From contig JAFXZE010000006.1 of the NCBI GenBank assembly GCA_017541375.1, positions 102,125 to 166,124 of the forward strand: a stretch of DNA of 64,000 nt, given 5' to 3'. Below the pieces are notes generated by a model. It saw nothing but the letters and a program-made list of their open reading frames with translations, was not told the DNA's origin and searched no databases. Every line of letters begins with the position of its first letter. Positions within the stretch are counted from its first letter, which is position 1. A program made the translations under genes and the position numbers. The stretch is from Clostridia bacterium (GTDB taxonomy: Bacteria; Bacillota; Clostridia; Christensenellales; UBA1242). This document shows, piece by piece, positions 43,193-53,600 of this stretch.

Positions 43193-43585
43193 ATGAGTTC
43201 TTTATTGTTTACGGCGGCTGACACTATTATGAAAGTTGCTAACAACAACCCAATACTAGCTGATCCTAATGGAGATGCTGCTCAGAATAGCGCAAGGAAA
43301 ATGGCTGCTGGTGTTTTTAAAATTTTTACCAACACAATTTTACCTATTATCCTGATCGCTTTGGCAATCTTCGCTATCGTAATGGGTATCCTCAAAGGTA
43401 TAAAGTTAGCCAAGGCTGAAAGTGCTGACCAGCAAGAACAAGCCAAAAAGAGCTTGATTACATTCATTATTGGTATGGGTATCGCGATTGCATTGACACT
43501 AGTTATTTGGTTGACTATGGAGCCAATTCTAAACATGTTCGGATACACTATGTCTGATGCTGAGGCTGGAATTAAACCGCAGTAG
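43193..43585 (+). CDS. Pilin-like (VirB2/TrbC-type) small membrane protein 1
   Basis: 130 residues. Two hydrophobic helices lie at about 45-68 (ILPIILIALAIFAIVMGI) and 87-107 (LITFIIGMGIAIALTLVIW), separated by a charged loop KLAKAESADQQEQAKKS. This two-helix layout is that of VirB2-type conjugation pilins and of the pilin-like proteins of Gram-positive and mycoplasma conjugative elements. GGAGGTG precedes the ATG. The next gene encodes a paralogue. Confidence 0.65.
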   Translation: MSSLLFTAADTIMKVANNNPILADPNGDAAQNSARKMAAGVFKIFTNTILPIILIALAIFAIVMGILKGIKLAKAESADQQEQAKKSLITFIIGMGIAIALTLVIWLTMEPILNMFGYTMSDAEAGIKPQ

Positions 43586-43625
43586 AATGCGGCTTAAAAT
43601 TTTAAGAGAAAGATGAGGAGGTCTA

Positions 43626-43967
43626 ATGTTTATTTTTGATGCAATGATGAGGCTGGGTTTAGGCTCCTCATCTTTGCTTGGATCTGTGGATGTCAGTTGG
43701 ATAACTGATGAGCTAATACCCTTTTATGACAATAATTTAGGCTGGATACTCTTGTTTATCGGTGTAGGATCTATGGCTTATGCGATTTATCTTGGGGTGG
43801 AAATGGCTCGGTCTGATAGTTCAGACAAAACTGAGGCTGCTAAAAAGCGACTCTATCACTTTTTGATTGGTGTGGCGATAGGAATAATAATACTATTCTT
43901 TATGCGTTACCTTATGGATGTGATACCAGGGTGGTTTATTAATGATGCTGGCCATACAGGAGAATAA
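43626..43967 (+). CDS. Pilin-like (VirB2/TrbC-type) small membrane protein 2
   Basis: 113 residues with the same plan as the preceding protein: helices at about 39-58 and 75-95 with a loop EMARSDSSDKTEAAKKR that aligns with KLAKAESADQQEQAKKS of its neighbour. The N-terminus may form an additional short helix. Two different pilin-like subunits in tandem suggest either a mixed filament or one pilin and one core membrane component. A terminator follows. Confidence 0.65.
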   Translation: MFIFDAMMRLGLGSSSLLGSVDVSWITDELIPFYDNNLGWILLFIGVGSMAYAIYLGVEMARSDSSDKTEAAKKRLYHFLIGVAIGIIILFFMRYLMDVIPGWFINDAGHTGE

Positions 43968-43978
43968 TCCAAGCAATT

Positions 43979-44014
43979 CCAAAAGATGTTTGCAATAGCG
44001 AACATCTTTTTTGT
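43979..44014 (+). terminator. Terminator after the pilin-like genes
   Basis: AAAGATGTT pairs with AACATCTTT, then TTTTG. Confidence 0.75.
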
Positions 44015-44044
44015 ATGATTTTTGAAAATTGCCACCTAAAATGT

Positions 44045-44073
44045 TTGACAAATAAAATTTTTGTATATAAAAT
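44045..44073 (+). promoter_or_regulatory. Promoter of the small lipoprotein gene
   Basis: TTGACA, 17-bp spacer, TAAAAT. Confidence 0.75.
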
Positions 44074-44121
44074 AATATACAATCTTATATCAATAAGAAA
44101 AAATCAAAAGGAGAATAAATT

Positions 44122-44766
44122 ATGGATTTTGCAAAAAATGCATTTTCAAAAGTTATGGTGACTGTGGCTATGTGTCTATTAGCTCTAGTTTGTGCCTTTA
44201 GCTTTGGTGCATGTAGTGAACTAGAAGGCAGCGGCGGTGGCGGCAGCAGTACAAGTATTGCCAAGTCGGGTAGTACTGTGAGTATAAAGTCAGGTAACTC
44301 AAAAATTAGTAAAATAGAAGAGGAAGATCCTACTTGGGCTAGTAATACTTTAACGTATAAAATAACTGTTACTTTAGATGAGTATCCAGATGCTGATGGA
44401 GTTACATTTGAATTAACACCTAAATTAGGAAGTACATCAAATCTTAATGGAGATAAATTAGTATGGACTACAGGAGCTAAAGGTAAAGTGGTATATACTC
44501 CAAAAGATGGTGAGGCTATCACTGTTAATTATGCTGACGGAGTAATTAAAGCGTCTGACGATTTTTATAATACTAATCCTGCTGATAGATATTATATTAA
44601 TGTAAATGATAAATCTTTTGAAAAAGTATATGAAAGGCTTCAAAGAAATAAGAGTAGTTCTTTTAAACAATATTTTGGGTTAAGATTTACTTTAGGTGCT
44701 GATCTAACAATCAATGTGAAATGGGTAATCACATTTAAAAAAGCAACAGCAGCCCCGACAGATTAA
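44122..44766 (+). CDS. Lipoprotein of unknown function
   Basis: 214 residues. The signal peptide ends in AFSFGAC; Cys31 is the probable lipid attachment site, though Phe at -3 is not the usual Leu. A Gly/Ser linker follows, then a beta-rich domain of about 165 residues (LTYKITVTLDEYPDADGVTFEL). No family is recognised. It is a single-gene unit with its own promoter and terminator. Its lipobox resembles that of the giant lipoprotein next to it. Confidence 0.7.
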   Translation: MDFAKNAFSKVMVTVAMCLLALVCAFSFGACSELEGSGGGGSSTSIAKSGSTVSIKSGNSKISKIEEEDPTWASNTLTYKITVTLDEYPDADGVTFELTPKLGSTSNLNGDKLVWTTGAKGKVVYTPKDGEAITVNYADGVIKASDDFYNTNPADRYYINVNDKSFEKVYERLQRNKSSSFKQYFGLRFTLGADLTINVKWVITFKKATAAPTD

Positions 44767-44778
44767 TTTTAACAATAT

Positions 44779-44808
44779 AAGACTAAGTAATATACTTGGT
44801 CTTTTTTG
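44779..44808 (+). terminator. Terminator after the small lipoprotein gene
   Basis: AAGACTAAGT pairs with ACTTGGTCTT, then TTTT. Confidence 0.75.
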
Positions 44809-44855
44809 TTTTGCTGAAAGTTGTTAAAAATAATCATAATTTTGAGAAAAAATAC

Positions 44856-44885
44856 TTGAAAAAAAAGTCTTGATTGTGCTATACT
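44856..44885 (+). promoter_or_regulatory. Promoter of the giant lipoprotein gene
   Basis: TTGAAA, 18-bp spacer, TATACT, 18 bp before the ATG. Confidence 0.6.
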
Positions 44886-44903
44886 AAAATTAAGAGGTGA
44901 AAA

Positions 44904-47900
44904 ATGACCCGGAGTTTCTCTATCCCTAAGAAATGGATGTCAGCGGTAGCAGTAGTGTTAGCGCTGCTTTTGTCGTTTACTTTTGGTGGGTGCGGCTGTA
45001 GTATAAGTACTGAACCTACACCAGAATACAATACCAAAGGCTCTCAACAACGCTCCGTCCAAGAAGTGAGCTTACAGTATAAAGACGGCGACGCCAACTT
45101 CGACGGCAAACTAACTGTAGATGATCTAGTGGCAATGCGTTATTTGATATTGCATGAAAGTCAAATGAATTTGACAGTTAATCAACGCGATGCTGCCGAT
45201 ATTAACAAAAATGGTAAGTATGATTTGGGTGATTTTTTACTACTCATGGAAAAACTAAATATGAAACCAACAGGGTATACTGATCACATTGCATCTGAGC
45301 CAGTAATAGACCCTAGTACTAATCAGCCAGTAATAGATCCTGATACTAACAAACAGGTTTATGAGCCGATTTTTAATTGTGATATCAATAGAGATGGGGT
45401 AATCAATACAAATGATGCATGGGAATTGATGGACTTTATTATCTATCACATTACTCCTATGGAAGCTGAAATGAGCACACAAATTTTAATGGGAAATATG
45501 GATTATTTGATATATCTTGATAAGAGATATTATACTGGTAGCCCACTAAGTAAATATTACTTTGGACCATCAGAAATATATGTCAATGATAGGATGACGA
45601 ATATGTTGGTGCTATGGTATGTAATGCATAGTTATCCGGTGTATGATGCTAAGGGCAACCCTGTGCTAGATGAGAATGGTGAACAAAAATATGAGGATAG
45701 AATAGATGGGAGTGAATATATAAGAGAATCTGACCTTAGAGGTGAGCCTCACGAAAAATATACTCTAGAACAATGCAATGTGACTGGTACGTATGAAATA
45801 CATGAGTACGATGTACGTACTGACGGTAAAACAAATGATGAGCCTCAAGGAAAAAAAGGGGAAGAAACAAATGTAGCTACTGAATCTTTTCGTGTGCCAA
45901 TTGTGGATTGGTCAACGTTGTATTGTTTTTTGGCAGATGAAACTATGCCGGAAATCCACAAACAAATCTGGACGATAGATTACACTGCTGACTACAAAAT
46001 TAGTTTGAGTGAAAATAACACAGGTGTACGCGCAAGATCTATGGCTACAGAGCAAACTGATCCGGAATTTGTAGCACAGTATTATCTCAATGCATGGAGA
46101 CAGTATGAAATATTATCTGAATACACAACATATGAGTTATTGGGGAGATATGGCGGTGGCATAGATAGACAAGTAATAGAGTATGATGTGTATGATGAAG
46201 AAGATGGTGTGGTAAGAGAGTACTTTAGGAGTGTAGATGAAAAGGGAAAGGAGCGATATCTTGACCTAGATACTACAGTGACTTTTGGAGGAGAAAGTCC
46301 TAGAGAAAGTGGTGATAATACATACACAAATAAATTTGCTATAGAGAGGCAAGTACGAGCTGATACAGAAAAAGAGTATAGTAGTGATAGTATTATTGAT
46401 AAATCTACTAGCGTAGAACATGATGATTGGTATGTTTTTTCTGGTGAATATTATTACCCTCCTGCAGAGGGAGATGATGAGCCTGCGCCAACACCAGAAC
46501 CTATTTACAAGCTAAACAATACCCCCATCATTGTACTAGACGAAGAGGGGCTAAATGATGATTTTGCTAGAATAAAAGCTGCCGCAAGAGCAGATAATCC
46601 TTCGCCAATTCAGGTGTCTAGTGATGGGGCATGGATAATGAGCCTTGGGTATGGGACCGATGAGATTGATGAGGATAGTTATACTGAGGAATACATGGAT
46701 TTGTTTGTGCCTATCATGACATTGCATTTCCTACAATATGTCACACAAACTTCTGTGACAGAAAATGGTTTTCCACTTAATAGTTCTGTGTTAACAGAAA
46801 CAGATTATAATGGTCTAACCTTATTTAGTATAGAGAAACTAAAGCAGATTGTACAAAGTAGCAACCAAGCTAATTTTGTAAAATTAAAGACATATCTAGT
46901 AAAAAAAGTAAAGAGTCTGGGGATTGCTGCTAGGTTTGATAGTTCCTTTTTGGCTTCGTATCTACAAAATGTAGTGATAGGAAGTGAGAATATCGACCAT
47001 GACAATGACCTTTTGACTCAAAATAGTTTGCAAACCCCTACCTTAGCGGTATCATCAGAGTATTATGATTATGGTAGTGAGGCAACGAATGTAGTATCAA
47101 ACTCTCTAGAAGTAAAAAATAGACAAATACAAGGTTATGATGGCGATGACGGCGAGGGTACGACCACTATTACAGTAATTTCGTACATCCCAAGGAAAGT
47201 CAAAAAAGAAATTAGTGGAACGCTATATTACTATGATGAAGGCGAACAAATAAAATATAGAAATAGTGATTTTGCGCAGAGATATGCTGAAAATATCGAA
47301 ATAATACAGTCACTAGTTTTTGGAACTTATGAAATTGGAGAACTAGAGGAACACAGCTGCAACATTAGAACAACAAATGGGGTAAGTTATTGTAATTGTA
47401 ATGTTTTGCAAAAATTAAATATTACTGCTGCTAATTTAACCGATACTTTTGTAAGGGCGAATTTAACCCAAAATGCTAATGGCAATGCGGCTATCAAAAA
47501 TACTGTAATTGAGAGTGTTTATGATACCTGTGACCTTTTGGATGAATACATAACAGGTATAGGACGGATCAGTTATAATTTAAATCACAATGCACAAGCA
47601 AGGCTAGGAGAGTATAATGTAGAGACAGGTAAGTATGCTGTGATAGATCCGGATCTAGAACCAGAATTTTTTGTTGATCAAGATGATGATATGGCAGATT
47701 TTTGTGAGGCTGTAGAGAATTTACTGTATTTAGGTAATGATATTGGTGATTTCTTTAGTTATCAAAATAGTTTGAGTTCTACCCAAGCTATGCTTTTGGG
47801 AGTGATCGATGTTTATTCACAAAACATGTTTGCAGAGCATGATGGGGGCTGGAACGATAGAATTGTGCCCAAAGGGTATGTTGTGACTAATGAACCAGTA

Positions 47901-50387
47901 TTAGAGAATCCAGCTGACAGAACGGCTACATTTAATCAATGGGTAAGCGTGTTTGCCAAATTGATGGGCTTTAATACAGTGGCAAACTTTGACAGGTCTA
48001 TGAGGAATTTATCTAAAGTGCTGAGTGATAATATTTTAGATGCGAATAATAAAAATCCTCTTGCTTATGATGGGGCAATAGTAGCACATGCTGAATATGT
48101 GGTGTTGCCTTATGTGTTTAAAAATAATGCTGAAAAAGTAGTGCAGGCATGCATTTTTGTAAAGAGAAATACTTCAGCATCAGATTATTTTGAATATGCT
48201 GTGTGGATTAGTAATAGAGATGCGGCAAAGGCTATGGCTAGTAGCGCTAGCCCAATAAGAGTTTATGGACGGTGTAACCTGTATGATTCGAATAGTGGGG
48301 GGATGGATTCGTTTTCTCAAATAGATCAATCTATACTAGAAGTTTTTCTTGGTGCTGAAGATGAAGATGGAGATGTATCTAGTGGAATCTATTCCAATCT
48401 GTTTCGTATTGGTGTTACAAAGAATGATGGTCAATATGATGGCGAAAATGGTTGTCGTACTATCATAGACAACGAAGAGAGTTCTCCGGCATCATATGGG
48501 GATGATTGTAGGATAAGCTCTGAATTAGAAGTGGGGCATGAAGATTTGCGTGATCTAGATATTTATCGACAAGTGGGGATAAATTTATATACAATAGATT
48601 ACACACAGTTTGTGTCAGATGTTGAAAATGTTTTTAGACAATCTAATTTAGATTTTTTAAGTAACACATCGGGTGGATCTATCAGCATGTTTGATGTAAA
48701 CAAGACTGCCTTGCTTGTAAAAGGGCACTTGTTTGAGGATACTATTGGGATTAGTGGAATAAGAGAAGGAACGGCAAGTACTTTTCATTATGCTGGAGGG
48801 TTTCCAAGCTCGTATGATTATTCCACTATCAGTACTACCCAAGCAGCAAAAAATCAACCAAGTATATACAACAATATAGCTAGTATTACTTATGAGCAGG
48901 GGATAAATGCATTAGCAAGTCTTTTCGGTGTGAAACCCAGTGGAACTCAAAGTGCTGGAGAGATTTTTATTGAGACTTTAGATCGTTTAGGTGAAACTTA
49001 CAAAAGTGGCTCTCTGGCATTTGATAAGGCTTTCTCAAGATATAATTATCGTTTTCTTAATGACGATAATTCTATTACAGAATATTCTTATACGCATATT
49101 TTGCCGTATGTTATTACATCTCAGGTTGGCGGAAGGCAGGAATCAGTAGTGTGCTTGATAGAACTGGCTGATATCTCCAATAATGGATTTGGATCGTTTG
49201 CTCCCAGAAATCCAGGAGAATTTACTGTTACATCCACGAGCATTTGGGTTAGTGATTTCAATAAAGTAATGGAGATGGCAGCTCGTGGCTGGCAGGTCGA
49301 TGTGTACGATAAGAGTTCTCTATTTGGTGGAAGTCTATATAGTGGTAATTCAATTTTTGCAACCTTTCCTCGTTATGATTTGAGTTCGTATACAGATATT
49401 ACTTCAGATGCTTTTTATGAAATGGAATCAAAAGTAGATGGGGTCAAAAAATTGATCAATATGGATTATAGGGAGTACTCCAGTGCTATTTTATATACCG
49501 GAGCAGAAGATGAAGGCTTTCCTGTTTGGGATGTAAATAAACTTAGTGTGGAGATTGATTCTAAGGCTGATCTTGTAATGGATGTGTACTTAAGAGTGAT
49601 GGGGGAGGGTTGGTCAGATTATGATGTAACTCATATTGCTACATTACATACATCTCATACAGAAGACTACAATAGTGATCAGCATTATCTATCAAGTGAT
49701 ATAGCTGCAGATGATTATGGAATAGTCGAGGATTATTTTGATAGTGAGGAATTTTTAGCAAAAACTAATGATTATGACTATTGGGATAGTCAAGAGTTTT
49801 TGGATAAAGTAAAAGAGATTGATGAAAAGTATGAGGCAAGTAAAAATAAATCGAATGAAGACGAACTTAATCCCAAAATCACAGACCCACAGTTGAAAAA
49901 GATGCGCTACTATTATGGTCACTATTATAAAGATAACGATGATGGTGAGCGTATAATTGATTCTACACGCATTAGTTATTTAGAAGATATAAACTATATA
50001 TTTAAAGAAAAAGATTTGGTTTTTGAGAAAAAGAATAAAGTTACTGTTAATATCAAAGATTTTTCGTCAATAGATATGCAAGAACCTATCGTACAGCCCC
50101 TTGACAAAGACTTTGTCTTAGCTGGTGATAGCTATGCTACTTATAACTCTATCGTAAGCTCATACATGAGGTTTAACGAAACAACTACCTCTATTGTTAC
50201 AGAAAATCGTTTTGGTCAAGCGGTTGAGTTGGATGGGGTTTGTGGAAATAATGAAAACTTTGTAGAGATTATATTTGTGGTTCACAAATATGCAGATGAC
50301 CAGTATTATTATGAAGACGATCCACAGAAAGATTTGCCAGAAGGAGATAGAGACTACACCTTCAAATTCAAAATTATCATGGAGTAA
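44904..50387 (+). CDS. 1827-residue lipoprotein with dockerin-like repeats
   Basis: The signal peptide ends in SFTFGGC with lipid attachment at Cys30. Residues 56-115 carry two dockerin-type calcium loops (DGDANFDGKLTVDDL and ADINKNGKYDLGDF), and a third such loop, CDINRDGVINTNDA, is near 153. The remaining 1600 residues are acidic, Tyr/Asp/Ser-rich and not recognised; no cohesin, hydrolase or adhesin motif was seen. It would be anchored outside the membrane. Its place between pilin-like genes and the VirB6-like gene suggests a surface part of the secretion apparatus, such as an adhesin or channel extension. AGAGGTG precedes the ATG. Confidence 0.7.
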   Translation: MTRSFSIPKKWMSAVAVVLALLLSFTFGGCGCSISTEPTPEYNTKGSQQRSVQEVSLQYKDGDANFDGKLTVDDLVAMRYLILHESQMNLTVNQRDAADINKNGKYDLGDFLLLMEKLNMKPTGYTDHIASEPVIDPSTNQPVIDPDTNKQVYEPIFNCDINRDGVINTNDAWELMDFIIYHITPMEAEMSTQILMGNMDYLIYLDKRYYTGSPLSKYYFGPSEIYVNDRMTNMLVLWYVMHSYPVYDAKGNPVLDENGEQKYEDRIDGSEYIRESDLRGEPHEKYTLEQCNVTGTYEIHEYDVRTDGKTNDEPQGKKGEETNVATESFRVPIVDWSTLYCFLADETMPEIHKQIWTIDYTADYKISLSENNTGVRARSMATEQTDPEFVAQYYLNAWRQYEILSEYTTYELLGRYGGGIDRQVIEYDVYDEEDGVVREYFRSVDEKGKERYLDLDTTVTFGGESPRESGDNTYTNKFAIERQVRADTEKEYSSDSIIDKSTSVEHDDWYVFSGEYYYPPAEGDDEPAPTPEPIYKLNNTPIIVLDEEGLNDDFARIKAAARADNPSPIQVSSDGAWIMSLGYGTDEIDEDSYTEEYMDLFVPIMTLHFLQYVTQTSVTENGFPLNSSVLTETDYNGLTLFSIEKLKQIVQSSNQANFVKLKTYLVKKVKSLGIAARFDSSFLASYLQNVVIGSENIDHDNDLLTQNSLQTPTLAVSSEYYDYGSEATNVVSNSLEVKNRQIQGYDGDDGEGTTTITVISYIPRKVKKEISGTLYYYDEGEQIKYRNSDFAQRYAENIEIIQSLVFGTYEIGELEEHSCNIRTTNGVSYCNCNVLQKLNITAANLTDTFVRANLTQNANGNAAIKNTVIESVYDTCDLLDEYITGIGRISYNLNHNAQARLGEYNVETGKYAVIDPDLEPEFFVDQDDDMADFCEAVENLLYLGNDIGDFFSYQNSLSSTQAMLLGVIDVYSQNMFAEHDGGWNDRIVPKGYVVTNEPVLENPADRTATFNQWVSVFAKLMGFNTVANFDRSMRNLSKVLSDNILDANNKNPLAYDGAIVAHAEYVVLPYVFKNNAEKVVQACIFVKRNTSASDYFEYAVWISNRDAAKAMASSASPIRVYGRCNLYDSNSGGMDSFSQIDQSILEVFLGAEDEDGDVSSGIYSNLFRIGVTKNDGQYDGENGCRTIIDNEESSPASYGDDCRISSELEVGHEDLRDLDIYRQVGINLYTIDYTQFVSDVENVFRQSNLDFLSNTSGGSISMFDVNKTALLVKGHLFEDTIGISGIREGTASTFHYAGGFPSSYDYSTISTTQAAKNQPSIYNNIASITYEQGINALASLFGVKPSGTQSAGEIFIETLDRLGETYKSGSLAFDKAFSRYNYRFLNDDNSITEYSYTHILPYVITSQVGGRQESVVCLIELADISNNGFGSFAPRNPGEFTVTSTSIWVSDFNKVMEMAARGWQVDVYDKSSLFGGSLYSGNSIFATFPRYDLSSYTDITSDAFYEMESKVDGVKKLINMDYREYSSAILYTGAEDEGFPVWDVNKLSVEIDSKADLVMDVYLRVMGEGWSDYDVTHIATLHTSHTEDYNSDQHYLSSDIAADDYGIVEDYFDSEEFLAKTNDYDYWDSQEFLDKVKEIDEKYEASKNKSNEDELNPKITDPQLKKMRYYYGHYYKDNDDGERIIDSTRISYLEDINYIFKEKDLVFEKKNKVTVNIKDFSSIDMQEPIVQPLDKDFVLAGDSYATYNSIVSSYMRFNETTTSIVTENRFGQAVELDGVCGNNENFVEIIFVVHKYADDQYYYEDDPQKDLPEGDRDYTFKFKIIME

Positions 50388-50502
50388 ATTTAACCCAGCA
50401 TGAGCGTATTTCGGTAAAGGAACACGGTGACTTAATATCAAGGTCAAACGGTTGTATTTTGATAGAGTGGAGTATAATAAGAACGGGCGAAGCCTATTCG
50501 GT

Positions 50503-50521
50503 AAAACCATTTGGGTTTTAT
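50503..50521 (+). terminator. Terminator after the giant lipoprotein gene
   Basis: AAAACC pairs with GGTTTT, then ATTT. It is weak. Confidence 0.45.
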
Positions 50522-50544
50522 TTGACAAAAATGTATAAAAATGT

Positions 50545-50573
50545 TTGCTAAAAGCAAATTTATTTGGTATAAT
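50545..50573 (+). promoter_or_regulatory. Promoter of the VirB6-like gene
   Basis: TTGCTA, 17-bp spacer, TATAAT, 30 bp before the ATG. Confidence 0.65.
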
Positions 50574-50603
50574 AAAAAATAATAGACTTATAAGGAGAGG
50601 AAA

Positions 50604-53600
50604 ATGGATCTAGGACTAGTAACGATGATGGCGGGCTTCTTTCAAGATATTGCTGATTGGATAATCAATGCAATTGAAGATTTTGTATCACATATTTTGT
50701 ACTACCTACAAATCGGATTTTTCTACATAATAAAAGCCATTGAAGGCGTGGTGAAAAAACTAGTCGGCCTAGATATCTACTATGCAAATGGTGAACCTCA
50801 GAATGGCGATATTGTAGTCGGTTTTTTACAAAATACCACTGTCCGAGATACATTTATCTCCATTTTGATAGCGGCAGTATTTTTGCTGCTAATCACCACC
50901 TTTATAGCTATTCTCAAGTCCGAATTTAATGAGCGTGAGAAAGGAAATAGTAAGGTACCCATTATTGAGGGCGCGATAAAAGCTGTGGTGTACTTTGCTG
51001 TTGTGCCAGTGGTGTGTATCATGGGTATATTTGTGGCTAATGTAGTGCTGAGAATGTTGAATAGTGCCACTAATAGAAATGCAGCCTCATTTAGTAATCA
51101 GATTTTTGTTGCCGCCGCATATGATGCGAACAAGCTCCGGCAGCCGGATAAATATGTGAGCGCAGGCGAGAAGAAAAAAATTATCGCACAGGCCAAAAAA
51201 CTTGGGTATGCTCAGCGACTGAGTAATAAGCAGTCTGTAGAATCATATATAGTAGATGCTGTGGAAAAGTACTTTTATGAAACAATGTTTAATAAATATG
51301 CCCACGGAGACACTAGTAAAAACGAGAATAAGTATAATAATAACATTGTCGCAGTGAGCAATGACAAAATAGATGCCAGTAGACAAGGTTTGTATTATTA
51401 CGCATATGATTACTATCAAACAAGAAATACTACCAATGATAATCCTTTACACGAAGTTATCTTAGTAAACAGACAAGTTTCAATTTTAAATACTGGCCGA
51501 AGAGATGATAACTATGAATATGATACAACATTTTTAGGTGGTGAAAACGAACGCTATATGATCAACAACAAGCGTTTTAGGATGTATTCTAATATAGATA
51601 CTAGTAGTGGTAGTGAACATATAACTAGTGCAACACCAAAATATGTAATAGATAATCAGGATAACCTATCATTTATATTGTACAGTAGTACGGAGAATAT
51701 AAAAAATAAGTATCCTCAAGAAGGAGAGCCTCAGGAGAGTGAGTCTCAAGAGGAAGATAAAAATTGGTCAATTACTACAGCGGTATCCAACATGACACCT
51801 GAAAAAGGGGATGAAATAACCGATCTTTACAATACATACAATTTTTATAGTACATACAGCAAGACAAAAGAGCTAAAGAATATTATAGACATTGAAGGGC
51901 TATCAGATGCAAATGATAAGGAGAAGGTTCAAGCATATATAGACTCAATTTGTATGCTGGTGGTGACAATGCCTGCTCAGCCAGACAGAAATGATGCGGC
52001 TTTTGCTGCTAACAATGATGATATAGGAAATTATCACTATTATGTAGGGGATGAAAAAGTAATTGTAAGCCCTGTGGATGATAAGAAGGGGTCAGAGACA
52101 ATACAAGTAGGTCAAAACAATATAGAATTTATATATCATAAACAAATGCAGGAGTCCGGTCAATGGAAAAGACATATAGATGGTAGTGCGTACTACGGAT
52201 ATAGATTACTTAATCAGGGAGATGTAGATGCAAATCGAAAAGACAAAGAAAGTGATTTAGTCTGGTACTATGAAATAGGTAGATTGGAGGGGCTAAACGT
52301 AGTCATCAAGACTGTGCCAGACTTTACAGAGCCTAATTATGACAACTCCGATTATGCGTTCTGGGCGGACTTTATCGACCAAAAAATGCGTGTTGGCGAC
52401 CTAGATCCTACTATTATGGACGATGTGGATTTTTACTATCTACTGCGTGACTACAACTTTATCATAGGTTTTATCGGATCATATATGATACTTACTATGC
52501 TACTCAACTTGATGATAGGTGTAATGCAACGTATATTTGAGATTTGCGTGCTCTTTGTGTTGTCTCCGGCGGTGGTATCGCTTATGCCACTCGACAATGG
52601 TGAAAAATATAAGATGTGGCGAGGCGAATTCATCAAGCGTGTGTTCAGTGCATACGGCCCGATTTTGGGTATGAACCTGGCGATAATGGTGTTGGAGATG
52701 ATCCAATCGAGTAGTATTACGCTCTTCCCGACGGGAGGTTCGATGAATACAATATACAACGACATTATCAACATTCTCTTCATATTCACGGCGCTAGTGT
52801 GCATCAAGTCTATTACTAAGTTGGTTTCTTCTTTTGTTGGAAGTAGCGCACTTGATGATGGGGAACAAACAGCAAAAGCCGTAAAGGACTTGGGTATGAA
52901 GACTGTCGGGCAGCTTAGCTCTGCTGCAGCTATTCCAGGCCGCGCCGCTAAAAACCTGCTAAATGCATATGGCAATCATAAAGACTCTAATGAGACCGTA
53001 AATACTGGGTACTTTGGTAAGAATGACAAAGGGGAGGATGTATTCCTCACGAAAGAGCAGTATGACAAACTAGATGATGATAAAAAAGAAAATTTTACTC
53101 GAGGTGATGTAGCTCTTGCTACAGCGGGGAAAGACGCGCGCAAAAGTATGAGGGCGGCAGCAGCTGCTGCTGGCTATGAGACTAGGTCATCGCGTCTTGC
53201 CATGGATATGGGAACAGGTATTGTCCGTGCTCACGCAACCACGGCGGCAGGCCTTATCGACACAGTTTGGGATGATGAGAAGAAAGCTAAGTTTGTCAAA
53301 GGCTTTGGAGAAGGTTCTGTCCTTGGTAAAGGTGTGAAGGCATATCTTGATGACAAGGCCTCTAAGAAAGCTATCAAAGATAAAGTGGCAGAATATCAGA
53401 CCGATGCTAAAGCAAAAGATCAACTAAATCGTGATAATGGCAGTCATTTGACCACTGTTCCAGGGGTACATGATGTAAACTTGTACAACAATACTGGTGG
53501 CAGTGGAGCTGGAAATGCTGGTGGTGGTATAACTCCAGGCAGTGATACAGGACTTGGTGGTGAAGCTGATGAGTCAACAAGAGGAGCTGCACGCGCACTA

